Shown here: positions 1 to 9,357 of the stretch, piece by piece
Position numbering within the stretch: the stretch's first letter is position 1
Layout of the letters: every line of letters begins with the position of its first letter
Source of the DNA: Bifidobacterium breve DSM 20213 = JCM 1192
GTDB taxonomy: Bacteria; Actinomycetota; Actinomycetes; Actinomycetales; Bifidobacteriaceae
Direction of reading: 5' to 3'
NCBI RefSeq assembly: GCF_001025175.1
Contig: NZ_AP012324.1
Span: 372,001 to 436,000, forward strand
DNA length: 64,000 nucleotides
Translations under genes and position numbers: made by a program
The notes under the pieces: generated by a model
The model's database searches: none
What the model was told of the DNA's origin: nothing
Seen by the model: only the letters and a program-made list of their open reading frames with translations

Positions 1-1196
1 CGTCCGCCGCCGTACTCATCGAACACCATCACCGATTCGCGTTTGGCGTCATCGACTCCGCTTCTCGCCAGATTTGCGAATGACGAACCGGCGCGTAACG
101 GATCGTCGGCCGGATCGACTCCGGCGAGTTCGCAGATAGTGGACATGAACCCGGTCGCCGATACATGATCGCTCACCTCGTGTGCTTCGGTTTGGCCGGG
201 AAGGCGGATGATGAAGGGAACCCTCACGGAATTCTCCCAGAAATTCAACGGATAGGTGCCGTTTCCCTTGCCCCAGATGCCGTGATGTCCGCAACTGAAA
301 CCGTTATCCGCCATATACACGATAACCGTGTCTGAGGCGAGATCATGCTCGTCGAGTTTGTCGAGTAGCAGACGCAGTGCACGGTCTACGCCGGAAAGGG
401 ACGCCGCGTATCCGCGCAGTTGCGGTACGGGATCGTCGAACGCCTCATAGAATTCCGTGCGAGGTTTGGACCAAGGATGCGGAGGCTCCCGGGGAACCGA
501 TGCGAAATCGCATCCGCTGTACAGGTCGCAGAGTTCCTGAGGATGGCTTCCCACCCATGGGTGGTGCGGAGCCGTGAAATTCACCTGCATATAGAACGGG
601 GAGTTCGATGTCGTTCTTCCCGCGACATTGCCTGACGCATAGTCGTCGAGGAAGCGACAGGCCTCATCGGCCACTGCATCGGTGAAATATCGCGGTTCGT
701 CGCGTTTGTTGCCGTGGTCGTCCCAGATGGGCGCGTCGAAATACGGGCCGCCGCCTTTGCGATGCGCATACCAGAAATCAAATCCCGGTGCCGGTCGACG
801 TGACGTCCCCACATGCCATTTGCCGCTCATTGCGCAAACGTATCCGGCTTCGTGCAGTACTTCCGGCAGGGTAAGCAATCCGCCGAGATACTCCTCCTCG
901 TGCGGGTCGGGCTGCTCTTCACCCGGAATGAGCCAGTCGTGCACGCCGTGTGCGGATGGCATGCGCCCGGTCAGCAATGATGCCCGGGCAGGTGAACAGA
1001 CGGGCGAGGCGCAATAGAAATTATCGAAGATCGTGCCCGTCTCTACCAGCTCATCGACAGTGGGCGTGACCAGTTCGGGCATGGTCCGGGTCAGCGCCCA
1101 GGGGCCTTGATCGTCGGTCATGACGACGAGGAAGTTGGGACGCGACGTGCCGGTTTCCGTGTCGCTGCGCGAATCGTGGGTCATGTCTGATGACAC
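1..1196 (-). CDS. sulfatase (alkaline-phosphatase superfamily), 3' end outside window
   Basis: Open reading frame running off the left edge; 398 residues are visible. GTG at 1196 is chosen as the start because an AGGAG ribosome site lies just upstream; an in-frame ATG at 1184 is the alternative. Near the N-terminus a MTDDQ segment gives the metal-binding Asp pair, and CSPAR at residues 67-71 is the Cys-type sulfatase signature (CxPxR) whose Cys is converted to formylglycine. LLTGR follows directly, as in the family. A GKGNG segment and a MADNG segment fit the second half of the fold. The enzyme needs an activating radical-SAM enzyme (anSME), which is not visible here and may lie to the left. 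There is no obvious signal peptide, so it is probably cytoplasmic and acts on imported sulfated sugars. The divergent importer at 1683-5019 supports this. Substrate cannot be read from sequence. Confidence 0.9.
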   Translation of the reverse strand, partial: MSSDMTHDSRSDTETGTSRPNFLVVMTDDQGPWALTRTMPELVTPTVDELVETGTIFDNFYCASPVCSPARASLLTGRMPSAHGVHDWLIPGEEQPDPHEEEYLGGLLTLPEVLHEAGYVCAMSGKWHVGTSRRPAPGFDFWYAHRKGGGPYFDAPIWDDHGNKRDEPRYFTDAVADEACRFLDDYASGNVAGRTTSNSPFYMQVNFTAPHHPWVGSHPQELCDLYSGCDFASVPREPPHPWSKPRTEFYEAFDDPVPQLRGYAASLSGVDRALRLLLDKLDEHDLASDTVIVYMADNGFSCGHHGIWGKGNGTYPLNFWENSVRVPFIIRLPGQTEAHEVSDHVSATGFMSTICELAGVDPADDPLRAGSSFANLARSGVDDAKRESVMVFDEYGGG

Positions 1197-1682
1197 GATA
1201 GCTCCTTTTCCATAGGTTCGCGGGTTGGGAATCCGGTGTGATGACGCCCCCGCGGTGCCGATTTCAGCTCCTTCGTACTATAGCATAAATCTTAACGTTA
1301 AACCATCGTGAGTGTCGTCTTCTACTGCGAATGTGGCGGGGATGGCGATGAGGGACAGCGCTATGGCGGCAAGGGGGTCGCGTGGTGTCCACAGTTGGCA
1401 ACGACAGATTCACGTATTTCGATGAGATGCCTAGAAATGGCATATTTCTGGGCTTTATGAAAGGTGATATTACTCGGAAATCATCCGTGAATCACGAAAT
1501 GCGTACCCTATGGTTCCGTATTCTTCCATCCATATTGACGCAATCGCCGTGTGGCGCGCCGGAGGGGGCTGGGTTTTGATTTCGGAGAATACTGTGTTAC
1601 GTTATCTTAACGATACGATATGGAGATGCGATGACACTGCATTCGTATCGGTCCAGTAAAGAAGCTGACGAAAGAGGTTCAT
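1197..1682. promoter_or_regulatory. divergent promoter region with two ATCTTAACG motifs
   Basis: 486 bases between the sulfatase and the importer, with no convincing gene. ATCTTAACG occurs at 1289-1297 and again at 1604-1612. The first lies in the palindrome TTAACGTTAA (1292-1301); the second in an interrupted palindrome with TATC/GATA arms (1603-1617). The first is about 95 bases from the sulfatase start and the second about 70 bases from the binding-protein start, so one regulator could control both arms. The regulator gene is not seen in the window. Confidence 0.45.
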
Positions 1683-3059
1683 GTGAACAAGGGTTTATAT
1701 AGGGCGGTATGCGCTGTGGCGGCCGCTGCGCTTGCGTTCCCCCTTGCCGCGTGCGGCAGTGGCGGCGGAGATACGGGTGCCAGCGGCATTACCGCCGATG
1801 ATGTCCAAGCGGCGTTGGACAGCGACGAGGATATCACGCTCACCGTGTGGACGTGGGCCTATGACATCCGCAAAAAGAGCACTGACGCCTTTATGAAAAA
1901 GTATCCCCACATCAAAATCGATCTGGTCTCGACCGGCACGTCGTCGGATCATTACACCAAATTCCAGAACGTCGTCAAAGCCGGATCGGGCATTCCCGAC
2001 ATCGTGCAGACCGATTACGACTCGATGCCGCAATATGCCGCGACCGGATCCCTCGCCAATATCTCCGAAGAGTCGATAGAGAAGGAATTCGGCTCGCTCT
2101 ACGCCGATGCGGCCTGGAATGCGGTCCACATGGGCGACGGACTCTATGGCATTCCCTCCGATCAGGCCCCTGTCGCGATGTATGTGCGTGCGGACATCCT
2201 GGAGGAATATGGCATCGACGTCCCGACCACATGGGACGAGTTCGAGGAAGCCGGCAAGAAGCTGCACGAGGCGGACCCGACAAAATACATGGGAGTCTTC
2301 GACACCAGCAATGCACATTTCATGGACTACTTCTTCCGCGCGGCAAGCGTCAAAACCTATTCCGTTGACGGTACGGAAAACGTGTCCTTCGACATGCAGA
2401 ACGACGAGACCAAGGGGGTCATGGAACGCATCCAGCGCATGATCGACGAAGGCGTCATCGAAGCGACGGCGACCGGCACCGATCAGTTCACCCGGGATTT
2501 CCTCGACGGACGCTACGCCACATGGATCGACGGTTGCTGGCGCGGCGCGCTGATCGCCAGCAACATGCCCTCGCTTGAAGGCAAGATGACCGTGGAACTG
2601 CCGCCGGCATACGGCGACTCCTCCGCCGACCTGAAAACGGCCACCATCGGCGGAAGCATGCTGGCCATGACCTCAGCATGCCCGAAGGAGAAACAGGCCG
2701 CGGCGATAGCGTATATGAACTGGGTCAGCTCCGATCCGGACGCCATCGAAGCGTGGCAGTCCTACGGCGGCAGCTATTTCAATGCGGCGAAGTCCTTCCA
2801 GACCGACTCCGAACAGGCCAATATCACGGACGACTTCTTCCGAGGGGAGAAGGTCAAGGCCGTGTACTTCGAATCCGCGTCGAAGATCAACGACGATTGG
2901 GACGTGCTTCCTTTCAACTCCCAATACGCTCAGGAATTCGTGGACACGGTGGTGCCGGAACTCACTGAGGACGGTGACCTGTACAACGCCTTGGGCAAGT
3001 GGCAGTCGAACCTGGAGACGTATGCCGAAGACCAAGGATTCAACGTCGTTGATAAGTAG
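1683..3059 (+). CDS. sugar ABC transporter substrate-binding lipoprotein (family 1)
   Basis: 458 residues, the usual size of an extracellular solute-binding protein of the MalE/UgpB type. The N-terminus has a basic start, a hydrophobic stretch and the lipobox LAAC with Cys24 as the acylated residue, followed by a Gly/Ser linker. This anchors it outside the membrane. The mature part shows family-1 features: LTVWTWAYD near the start, then YGIPSDQAPVAMYVRADILEEYGID typical of the hinge region. GTG at 1683 is the likely start, with a purine-rich site upstream. It is the first gene of a three-gene importer with the two permeases downstream; no ATPase gene is present, so it likely uses a shared MsmK-type ATPase encoded elsewhere, as is common in bifidobacteria. 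The neighbouring sulfatase suggests a sulfated or mucin-derived glycan as ligand (inference). Confidence 0.93.
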   Translation: MNKGLYRAVCAVAAAALAFPLAACGSGGGDTGASGITADDVQAALDSDEDITLTVWTWAYDIRKKSTDAFMKKYPHIKIDLVSTGTSSDHYTKFQNVVKAGSGIPDIVQTDYDSMPQYAATGSLANISEESIEKEFGSLYADAAWNAVHMGDGLYGIPSDQAPVAMYVRADILEEYGIDVPTTWDEFEEAGKKLHEADPTKYMGVFDTSNAHFMDYFFRAASVKTYSVDGTENVSFDMQNDETKGVMERIQRMIDEGVIEATATGTDQFTRDFLDGRYATWIDGCWRGALIASNMPSLEGKMTVELPPAYGDSSADLKTATIGGSMLAMTSACPKEKQAAAIAYMNWVSSDPDAIEAWQSYGGSYFNAAKSFQTDSEQANITDDFFRGEKVKAVYFESASKINDDWDVLPFNSQYAQEFVDTVVPELTEDGDLYNALGKWQSNLETYAEDQGFNVVDK

Positions 3060-3131
3060 GATTCGTGATTCTCGGGCGGCGGTCGCGATGACGGCCGCCA
3101 TCCGAGGGCGCGGCAATGAAGGAGAATGAGC

Positions 3132-4043
3132 ATGACTCACGCAGCCGATGGAGACGCGCGGATGCCACTCAGGAAAGAAAAGCAGCAGTATGTCGGTATG
3201 CTCTACTGTTTGCCATACGTGGTCGTATTTCTGATGGGAACGATTCTTCCCATCCTGTACGCCTTATACCTCAGTTTCTTCAAGGAACGGATGGTCGGCG
3301 GCTCACGATTCGTCGGTCTCAAGAATTTCGTCCGCGCTGTGAGCGACGCGAAACTGTGGGAGAGTTTCGGGCGGGTGAGCCTCTACTTCCTTATTCAGGT
3401 GCCGCTGATGCTGGCGCTGGCATTGCTGGCGGCCCTGATTCTCGACTCCGGCAGGATCCGTCACATCGCCATTCCCCGTATGCTGTTGTTCCTCCCATAT
3501 GCGGTGCCCGGTGTGATTGCGGCATTGATGTGGGGATACATTTACGGTCAGCGCAATGGCCTGATCGGTCAGTTTTTCCAAATGTTCGGAGCGCAGGCGC
3601 CGAACCTGCTGTCCGCCGACGCCATGCTGTTTTCCATCTCCAATATTGCACGGTGGTGCTTTATGGGATATAACATGCTGATTTTCTATGCTTCGCTCCG
3701 CGTCATTCCCGGCGAGTTATACGAATCGGCGCGCATCGACGGTGCGTCCGAATTCCGCATCGCATGGTCGGTGAAGATTCCGATGATTCGCAGCACCGTG
3801 ATCATGACATTGCTGTTTTCCATCATCGGCTCATACCAGCTGTTCAACGAACCGAACATTTTGAAGACGCTGGTTCCCGAAGTCATCAATAGTTATTACA
3901 CGCCCAATATGTACACCTATAATTTGGCGTTCACCGGGCAGGATATCAATTATGCCGCAGCTGTGTCGCTTGTCGTCGGATCCATCACGATGCTGATCGT
4001 GGCGGCAGTGAAGCTGTTCGGTTCACGTTGGGAGGAACGGTAA
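3132..4043 (+). CDS. sugar ABC transporter permease (MalF/UgpA type)
   Basis: About 303 residues with six membrane segments. The EAA loop is visible as ESARIDGASEFRIAWSVKIP in the C-terminal half, the contact site for the ATPase. Two ATGs are possible, 3126 and 3132; GAAGGAG at 3118-3124 leaves one base before the first and seven before the second, so 3132 is preferred. It follows the binding protein after 70 bases and is followed by the second permease after one base, so the genes form an operon. It would pair with the next protein as the membrane channel of the importer. Confidence 0.93.
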   Translation: MTHAADGDARMPLRKEKQQYVGMLYCLPYVVVFLMGTILPILYALYLSFFKERMVGGSRFVGLKNFVRAVSDAKLWESFGRVSLYFLIQVPLMLALALLAALILDSGRIRHIAIPRMLLFLPYAVPGVIAALMWGYIYGQRNGLIGQFFQMFGAQAPNLLSADAMLFSISNIARWCFMGYNMLIFYASLRVIPGELYESARIDGASEFRIAWSVKIPMIRSTVIMTLLFSIIGSYQLFNEPNILKTLVPEVINSYYTPNMYTYNLAFTGQDINYAAAVSLVVGSITMLIVAAVKLFGSRWEER

Positions 4044-4044
4044 T

Positions 4045-5019
4045 ATGGCAACGACGAATGCCTCTGCTGCGTCATGGGGGACGCGCCTGGTCAACCGATG
4101 GAGGCGCAAGGAGTATGAGCGCAAACTGAAGAACCGTCAAACGGATGGTCCTCTCATCAAGCTGACGCCCCAACAAAAAGGCATGAACGTACTCCTCCAT
4201 CTCATCATGCTGCTGATGTTGCTGTATTGCGTTATTCCGCTGATCTGGCTGGTGTTTTCCTCCACGAAAACCAATGAAGGCCTATACGCGTCGTTCGGCT
4301 TATGGTTCGATGACGAAAACGTGTTCTTCCAGAACATCGTGGACACATTTACCTTTCAGGAGGGCGTGTATACGCGATGGCTGCTGAACTCGATTCTTTA
4401 TGCGGTCGTCGCTGGCTTGGGTTCCACCATTCTTGCCGCTTTCGCCGGATACGCCATCGCGACCATGAGATTTCCCGGCCGCAATATGCTGCTGTGGATC
4501 ACCCTGATTTTCATGTCGATTCCATCCACGGTCATCACCGTTCCGCTGTTTCTGATGTATGCGAAGATCGGATTGGTGAACACGCCGTTGGCGGTCATCA
4601 TACCGCAGCTGTCGAATCCGTTCGGCTTATACCTGATGATCATCTACGCACAGACATCCATTCCGCAATCTCTGGTCGAGGCGGCGCGTCTTGACGGTGC
4701 CAATACGTGGACGATTTTCTGGAAAGTGGCTTTCCCGCTGTTGTCGCCGGGGTTTGTGACCGTGCTGCTCTTCGCGTTGGTCAGCGTATGGAACAATTAT
4801 TTCCTGCCGCTGATCATGTTGTCCAACACGGATGACTATCCGCTTACCGTCGGTTTGAACGTATGGCTCAAGATGGCCTCCGATCCTTCGGCTCAGCAGG
4901 TGCCGAACAATCTTATTCTGACCGGGTCGTTGCTTGCCGTCGTCCCGCTGGCGATATCGTTCCTGTTCCTGCAACGGTACTGGCAGTCCGGTTTAGCGGC
5001 CGGTGCCGTCAAGCAGTGA
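4045..5019 (+). CDS. sugar ABC transporter permease (MalG/UgpE type)
   Basis: 324 residues. An N-terminal cytoplasmic extension of about 45 mostly basic residues precedes the first membrane segment. The EAA loop reads EAARLDGANTWTIFWKVAFP near residue 210, matching the second permease class of carbohydrate importers. ATG at 4045 lies one base after the stop of the previous gene, with GGGAGG upstream, which implies translational coupling. The C-terminus ends with the QRYWQSGLAAGAVKQ type tail common to MalG-like proteins, where QRY and GAVK are conserved. It is the last gene of the operon, with a large inverted repeat downstream. Confidence 0.93.
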   Translation: MATTNASAASWGTRLVNRWRRKEYERKLKNRQTDGPLIKLTPQQKGMNVLLHLIMLLMLLYCVIPLIWLVFSSTKTNEGLYASFGLWFDDENVFFQNIVDTFTFQEGVYTRWLLNSILYAVVAGLGSTILAAFAGYAIATMRFPGRNMLLWITLIFMSIPSTVITVPLFLMYAKIGLVNTPLAVIIPQLSNPFGLYLMIIYAQTSIPQSLVEAARLDGANTWTIFWKVAFPLLSPGFVTVLLFALVSVWNNYFLPLIMLSNTDDYPLTVGLNVWLKMASDPSAQQVPNNLILTGSLLAVVPLAISFLFLQRYWQSGLAAGAVKQ

Positions 5020-5052
5020 CGTCGGAACTGCTTGCTTGCTCTTCCGACTCCG

Positions 5053-5164
5053 CGACACGCCGAAGGGGTGCTCACAGAACCGTTGTTGCCGAAAAGCAAC
5101 CATTGGAATTCCGCCATTGTGCGAAACCTATCCGCCATTCCGTGAGCACCCCTTCGGCGTGTCG
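5053..5164. repeat. perfect 23-bp inverted repeat between convergent genes
   Basis: Arms at 5053-5075 and 5142-5164 are perfect complements of 23 bases (core CGCCGAAGGGGTGCTCAC), separated by 66 bases. Inside the loop a small GTTGC/GCAAC hairpin (5085-5100) and two CCGCCATT copies occur. It lies between the importer operon and the convergent ATPase gene, so it could act as a bidirectional terminator, though no clear T-run is present. A small mobile or REP-like unit is the alternative. Confidence 0.7.
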
Positions 5165-5181
5165 TCGTATCCGGCGCGTTC

Positions 5182-6405
5182 CTACGAGCAGAGCCAATCC
5201 ATGACGTTGGTGATATGGATGCCTTCGTCGGTCATGCCCTCGCTATGCCAGTCGAGGGTGAGCACCGTGCGGGGGAATGCGTCGCCCAATCGCCGCAGCG
5301 GGTCTAATTCCCGCTCCCGGGTCTGCTCCTCGGTCATGTTCAACGTGACCTGAATGTACTGCTTGTTGTTTCCGCGCTTCGCGATGAAATCGATTTCGCC
5401 GTCGGGCAGCGATCCGATGGTGACATCGTAACCGCGTCGCTGCAGTTCCATGAAGACGATGCCTTCGAGCTGGGCTCCGCGATCCGAGCCGTTGAAACCC
5501 GTGGCGAGATTGCGAAAACCGTTGTCGACGGGGTAGAACTTGCGTTGCGGGCGCAGCAGTTCCTTGCCTCGCATGCGTTCCTGTTGCGCGCTGTAGACGA
5601 TGAACGAGCGTTCGAGCGCGCTGATCTGGTTGTCGACGGTGGCGTAGGAGGCGTTCGCGCCGGCGCTTGTGAGCGTGTTGGCGACCTTGTTGACGGAGAA
5701 CAGGTTTCCCGACGTTGAGAACAGATATCGGCTGAGTTTTTCCAATGTGGCGATGTCGCGGATGCCGTACCTTCCCGCCACGTCCTTCATCACAATGGAT
5801 TCGTATATTGAGGTGAGTATTTCGGTCGCCTTGTCCTGGTCCGGCTGGCCGGTGGCGAACAGGCCGGGCATGCCGCCGAACATCATGTATTTGGAGAACA
5901 GCTGGTCCGTGGAATCCGTGGTTCCCTGAGCCCGATGATGGCGTTGGTATTCGTCGAAGGAGAGCGGATATACGGGGATGGTGATGTAGCGACCCGTCAG
6001 ATGGGTCGCCAGTTCGCCGGATAGCAGCCGTGCATTCGATCCGGTGATATACACGTCGGTGTCGTCACGGGAATGCAGCCGGCGAACCACTTCCTCCCAT
6101 CCGGGAACGTCCTGTATCTCATCGAGGAAAACGTAGAAGGGGCCGGGTCGGGATTCTTGCGTGGCTTGCATCAGGTCGGCGTGCAGGTCGGTCGCCGAAT
6201 ATCCGATGGGCGTGTCGAAGGAATCGAAGCGACGGGTGAAGATATTGCTCGCGGGAACGCCGTCGTCGAGCAGTGATTGCGCATAATGTTCCAGCAGCGT
6301 GCTTTTCCCGCACCGTCGGACGCCGGTAAGCACCTTGATCTCCGGGGTGTTCCGGTGGCTGCGCAGCGTGTCGGTGAGCTTGTCTCGTGCGATATACCCC
6401 GTCAT
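5182..6405 (-). CDS. AAA ATPase with DUF4143 domain
   Basis: 407 residues from ATG 6405, chosen because GGAGG lies seven bases upstream; a GTG two codons earlier is too close to that site. A P-loop (GVRRCGKST, near residue 30) and a Walker B (VFLDEIQDV, near residue 97) identify the AAA_14 ATPase domain. The C-terminal half, with GAQLEGIVFMELQRRGYDV and a DFIAK segment, is the DUF4143 region, which resembles a PD-(D/E)xK nuclease fold with E-D-xxK residues. Members are widespread, often in accessory regions; the cellular role is not established. It stands alone, convergent with the sugar importer, next to an IS remnant, which suits a laterally moved gene. Confidence 0.9.
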   Translation of the reverse strand: MTGYIARDKLTDTLRSHRNTPEIKVLTGVRRCGKSTLLEHYAQSLLDDGVPASNIFTRRFDSFDTPIGYSATDLHADLMQATQESRPGPFYVFLDEIQDVPGWEEVVRRLHSRDDTDVYITGSNARLLSGELATHLTGRYITIPVYPLSFDEYQRHHRAQGTTDSTDQLFSKYMMFGGMPGLFATGQPDQDKATEILTSIYESIVMKDVAGRYGIRDIATLEKLSRYLFSTSGNLFSVNKVANTLTSAGANASYATVDNQISALERSFIVYSAQQERMRGKELLRPQRKFYPVDNGFRNLATGFNGSDRGAQLEGIVFMELQRRGYDVTIGSLPDGEIDFIAKRGNNKQYIQVTLNMTEEQTRERELDPLRRLGDAFPRTVLTLDWHSEGMTDEGIHITNVMDWLCS

Positions 6406-6659
6406 CTTCACGCCTCCGATTTCTAGTGTATTGCAAAACAGTCATTAAATCGACGTTGATTTTCAGTATACTTGAAATTATGCATTCTGGAGTAATGATT
6501 CTATAGTGTACTCAAAATCGTGTGGTGGGTGTCGTCTGCCGCTGTCGGCTGGTGTGTGCTGTGGTATCAGGGTTCCGTTACTGTTTGAGCGGCGCTGCCA
6601 CTGTTGGTGGTGCCCGAGTTTTTGCGCACGTTGGTCTTCGCCCGCCCCTGTGGCGATGA

Positions 6660-7049
6660 TCAGTTCGCTGCTGGTACGTTCTCACCGAGCCCTGACATGT
6701 CGAGGTAGCGTCGCGTCGACCACTCGCTGGAGGTCACGTAGCGGACTCTCGCGCATATGAGCATCAGGGCGCAGCGCCCGTCGGGGAAGCCGCCGACCAC
6801 GCGCGTGCGCCTTCCGATCTCGCGGCTGAGGCGTTCGATCATGTTGTTGGCGCGGATGCGGCGGCGATGCTCGCGCGGGTAGTCGTCGAGCAGATGGGTC
6901 GTCGTCTCGCCGATGCCCTCCCTGAGGCATCTGGCGGCCTCCTTGAGTTTCCTTGATTCCATGTCCTTGGCGGCGGATTCCGCCTTCTCCAACGCCTTGT
7001 CCCTGGTTTCCATGGAGAACACGGCCAAAAACCCAACTAGTGTAAACAC
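6660..7049 (-). pseudogene. IS256-family (mutator-type) transposase C-terminal remnant
   Basis: 129-residue open frame. The stretch from about residue 45, with EHRRRIRANNMIERLSREI and then GRRTRVVGGFPDG, matches the C-terminal third of IS256-family transposases, including the catalytic Glu of the NxxER motif. The N-terminal DDE Asp residues and about two thirds of the protein are missing, so it cannot be active. No terminal inverted repeats were recognised. The first 15 residues do not look like transposase and probably come from the junction with flanking DNA. Confidence 0.8.
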
Positions 7050-7052
7050 ACC

Positions 7053-7718
7053 CTAGTTGTGATGGCCGGCAGCAGTATTGTTGCTGTTCTGTGGGCCGTG
7101 TGCAAAGATGCGGTTCCAGTAATCGAGCATGTCTTCGCGGCTCATGGCCAGATAGATGCCCATGGCCAGCACGGCCACGTCTTCCTTGAGCAGATCCTTG
7201 ATCTCGATGGTACCGCTCAGCTTGGGCCAGCGCTGAAGCACTGCAAGCATGCCGCCTACGGTGAATTCAATCATGAGATCGGTTGTGAGGTCAAGATGTT
7301 CGGGGTCTCGTTGCAGCATGCTGATCATCTGCAGTCGGCAGAAATCGCGCAGGGATTCAGTCAGTTCCAGCGTGCTGTGCGGGCCGGCCAGCAGAGCCAA
7401 TCGGTCGAGACGCTGGCGCTGTTCCGGGTTGGCGAGCGTGGCGGTGATACGTTCGCGCCACTGCTCCTCGGGGTTGCCGTTCGGGTCGGGGGTGCGGTTG
7501 ATCGGGATGGATTCGACCTGATGCAGAATGGCGGAATCGGCCAGTTCCGGCAGTCCGGAGAAGTGGTAATAGAACGAATTGCGGTTGACTCCGGCCTCGC
7601 TTACCACATCGGTAACGGTGATTTTGCGGTAGTCGCGGTCGGCGAGTAGTTCCCAGAAAGCGTTTTCGAGGCGCTCTTTGGCTGGCAGCACCTCGGAATC
7701 ATGACGTGGACGCGGCAT
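7053..7718 (-). CDS. TetR-family transcriptional regulator
   Basis: 221 residues from ATG 7718, chosen because AGGAGG lies five bases upstream; an open frame extends 19 codons further without a ribosome site. The N-terminal helix-turn-helix is seen in RKITVTDVVSEAGVNRNSFY followed by YHF, the classic TetR recognition helix. The rest is an alpha-helical ligand and dimer domain without a recognisable ligand signature. It lies 71 bases downstream of the alpha/beta hydrolase gene on the same strand, so the two probably form one operon and the regulator may control it. Confidence 0.88.
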   Translation of the reverse strand: MPRPRHDSEVLPAKERLENAFWELLADRDYRKITVTDVVSEAGVNRNSFYYHFSGLPELADSAILHQVESIPINRTPDPNGNPEEQWRERITATLANPEQRQRLDRLALLAGPHSTLELTESLRDFCRLQMISMLQRDPEHLDLTTDLMIEFTVGGMLAVLQRWPKLSGTIEIKDLLKEDVAVLAMGIYLAMSREDMLDYWNRIFAHGPQNSNNTAAGHHN

Positions 7719-7789
7719 CTCTTCCTCCTGACACATTGCGCTAATAGTCACGCTGTCTAATAAGTTATTGGACACTATAACTAGTATCT

Positions 7790-9127
7790 CTAGACATCTG
7801 TGGGTTTATCGTTGGGTTCGTTCTTCTGCTCGGTAGCGGGTGTGCCGTTTGGTTCGTCGGCGTCTGCCGCTGCCTTGGCGTTGGCGGAATCTGTCTTGTG
7901 TTTGGCGGTGGCGGCCTTGATCAGAATGGGCACTGCTTCGGCTAAATGCCGCCGATCCTCGGGGGTAAGTCCCACGAACGCGCCAAGCATGGAGGGGATT
8001 GAAGCGGGGAAATTGCTCATCACTTCGCTGAACGTCGTGGCGCCATTGGAGTGCAGCACGGTGAACAGGGCGTCCACTGCACGCTCGCGCTGTTCCGGCG
8101 TAAGCGCGCCAACCCAATGATTCAACTCTTCGTTGAACAGTTGGGAGCTGGAGCTGAGATCGGGCTCGGTGACGAACTGATCGCCGTCCACCAGCCAGGT
8201 GAATGCGGAATGCTGCATAATGCCGTCCGAATCGGAAGACACCACACGGCATGGTTCAGGAGTCTCGAAAATCATGCCCACAATCGATGAGCTCGGCACG
8301 ATTTTCGTCACCTTTGGCTGGATTCTGCGGTAGGCGGGGCTGGTCACGATTTCCGAGGGGAAGCCGGGGCCGTCCAGCGAATAGATATGCCGAATGCGGT
8401 TTTGGACTTTGGCGTCGGCGTTCATCGCCGCATAAATCGCCAGATTGCCGCCTTTGGAGTGGCCTACCAGAACAATCGGACCGTCCCATAGGCGGGCCAC
8501 CGTATCCAGATATGCACTGGCTGCGCGTTGGGCCGGTACTGGATACTGGAAAGCCATGTTGAAATCCTCTTTCCAGCCGATTAGCGAATCATCGGTTCCG
8601 CGGAAGGAGAGGACCATGGTGCCTTTATGCGTAGGGTTGCGACGGTTTCGGCCGTCGGGCAGCTGGAACGTCGCCGCGGCAAATTGGGTTTGCTCGCCGC
8701 GGTTGACGTGCTCGACGACGGCTCCCAGCTGTATGCCGGTAAAGCGCGGATTATTGCCGGCCTCCTCGAACAGAGTATGGGTGAGGCGTGGATCGATCAC
8801 CGAGACCATTTGGGCTTCGTGGGGTTTGTCATCTTCCGATGTATCGATTGAACGATGCAATTCTTGGTTGGCCTCTTTGAGGCTGATTGATTCCATTGCC
8901 GGATGCCAGAGCCCTTTGAGCCATATCAACGGATGTTTGGGTTCAAATGTACGGATGCGCGTGGCGAATGAGCCGGATTGCTGCTGTTCGTCAAGCATCA
9001 GTGTGGGGCAGATGTTGGCCACGTCTTCATAGATGAGTGTGGCGATAATCAGGGCGTCGATTTCATTGAACGGCAATTCGGAGAACGGGCGCAACTCGGT
9101 GCGTGCATAGTCGATGATGCCTGTCAT
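7790..9127 (-). CDS. Mbeg1-like alpha/beta hydrolase (DUF2974)
   Basis: 445 residues. The central part shows an SFRGTDD strand-loop (about residues 174-180) and the nucleophile elbow GHSKGG with Ser224, as in lipase class 3-like DUF2974 proteins. A later Asp (SLDGPGF) and His residues may complete the triad. The C-terminal 45 residues are a low-complexity Ala/Asp/Thr/Pro tail. The start ATG at 9127 has GGGAGG upstream. There is no signal peptide, so a cytoplasmic esterase or lipase is likely; substrate is unknown. Paired with the TetR gene downstream. Confidence 0.85.
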   Translation of the reverse strand: MTGIIDYARTELRPFSELPFNEIDALIIATLIYEDVANICPTLMLDEQQQSGSFATRIRTFEPKHPLIWLKGLWHPAMESISLKEANQELHRSIDTSEDDKPHEAQMVSVIDPRLTHTLFEEAGNNPRFTGIQLGAVVEHVNRGEQTQFAAATFQLPDGRNRRNPTHKGTMVLSFRGTDDSLIGWKEDFNMAFQYPVPAQRAASAYLDTVARLWDGPIVLVGHSKGGNLAIYAAMNADAKVQNRIRHIYSLDGPGFPSEIVTSPAYRRIQPKVTKIVPSSSIVGMIFETPEPCRVVSSDSDGIMQHSAFTWLVDGDQFVTEPDLSSSSQLFNEELNHWVGALTPEQRERAVDALFTVLHSNGATTFSEVMSNFPASIPSMLGAFVGLTPEDRRHLAEAVPILIKAATAKHKTDSANAKAAADADEPNGTPATEQKNEPNDKPTDV

Positions 9128-9357
9128 ACACGCCTCCCGATCTTGTTCATGGCCCTACGGCACAAGTTCATGCACGGCCGCAGTTTGCCTGCTGCCATGT
9201 GCTTTCCATTGTAGGGATTGTATGGGTGCCGATGGCGCACTGATGGTGAACAATTCCGTATGGGTTTCTCGGCATGACTCGGGAAATTGTTGGGTGGTCG
9301 GGGCGGAGCCCTGTGCTGAGTGCCGGTTGTCGTTTGCCGTGGGCGTTGAGTGCCGAT

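Noticed and set aside
1382-1579. 65-residue plus-strand frame in the sulfatase/importer gap
   Set aside because: No ribosome site, no recognisable protein features and it overlaps the likely promoter region.
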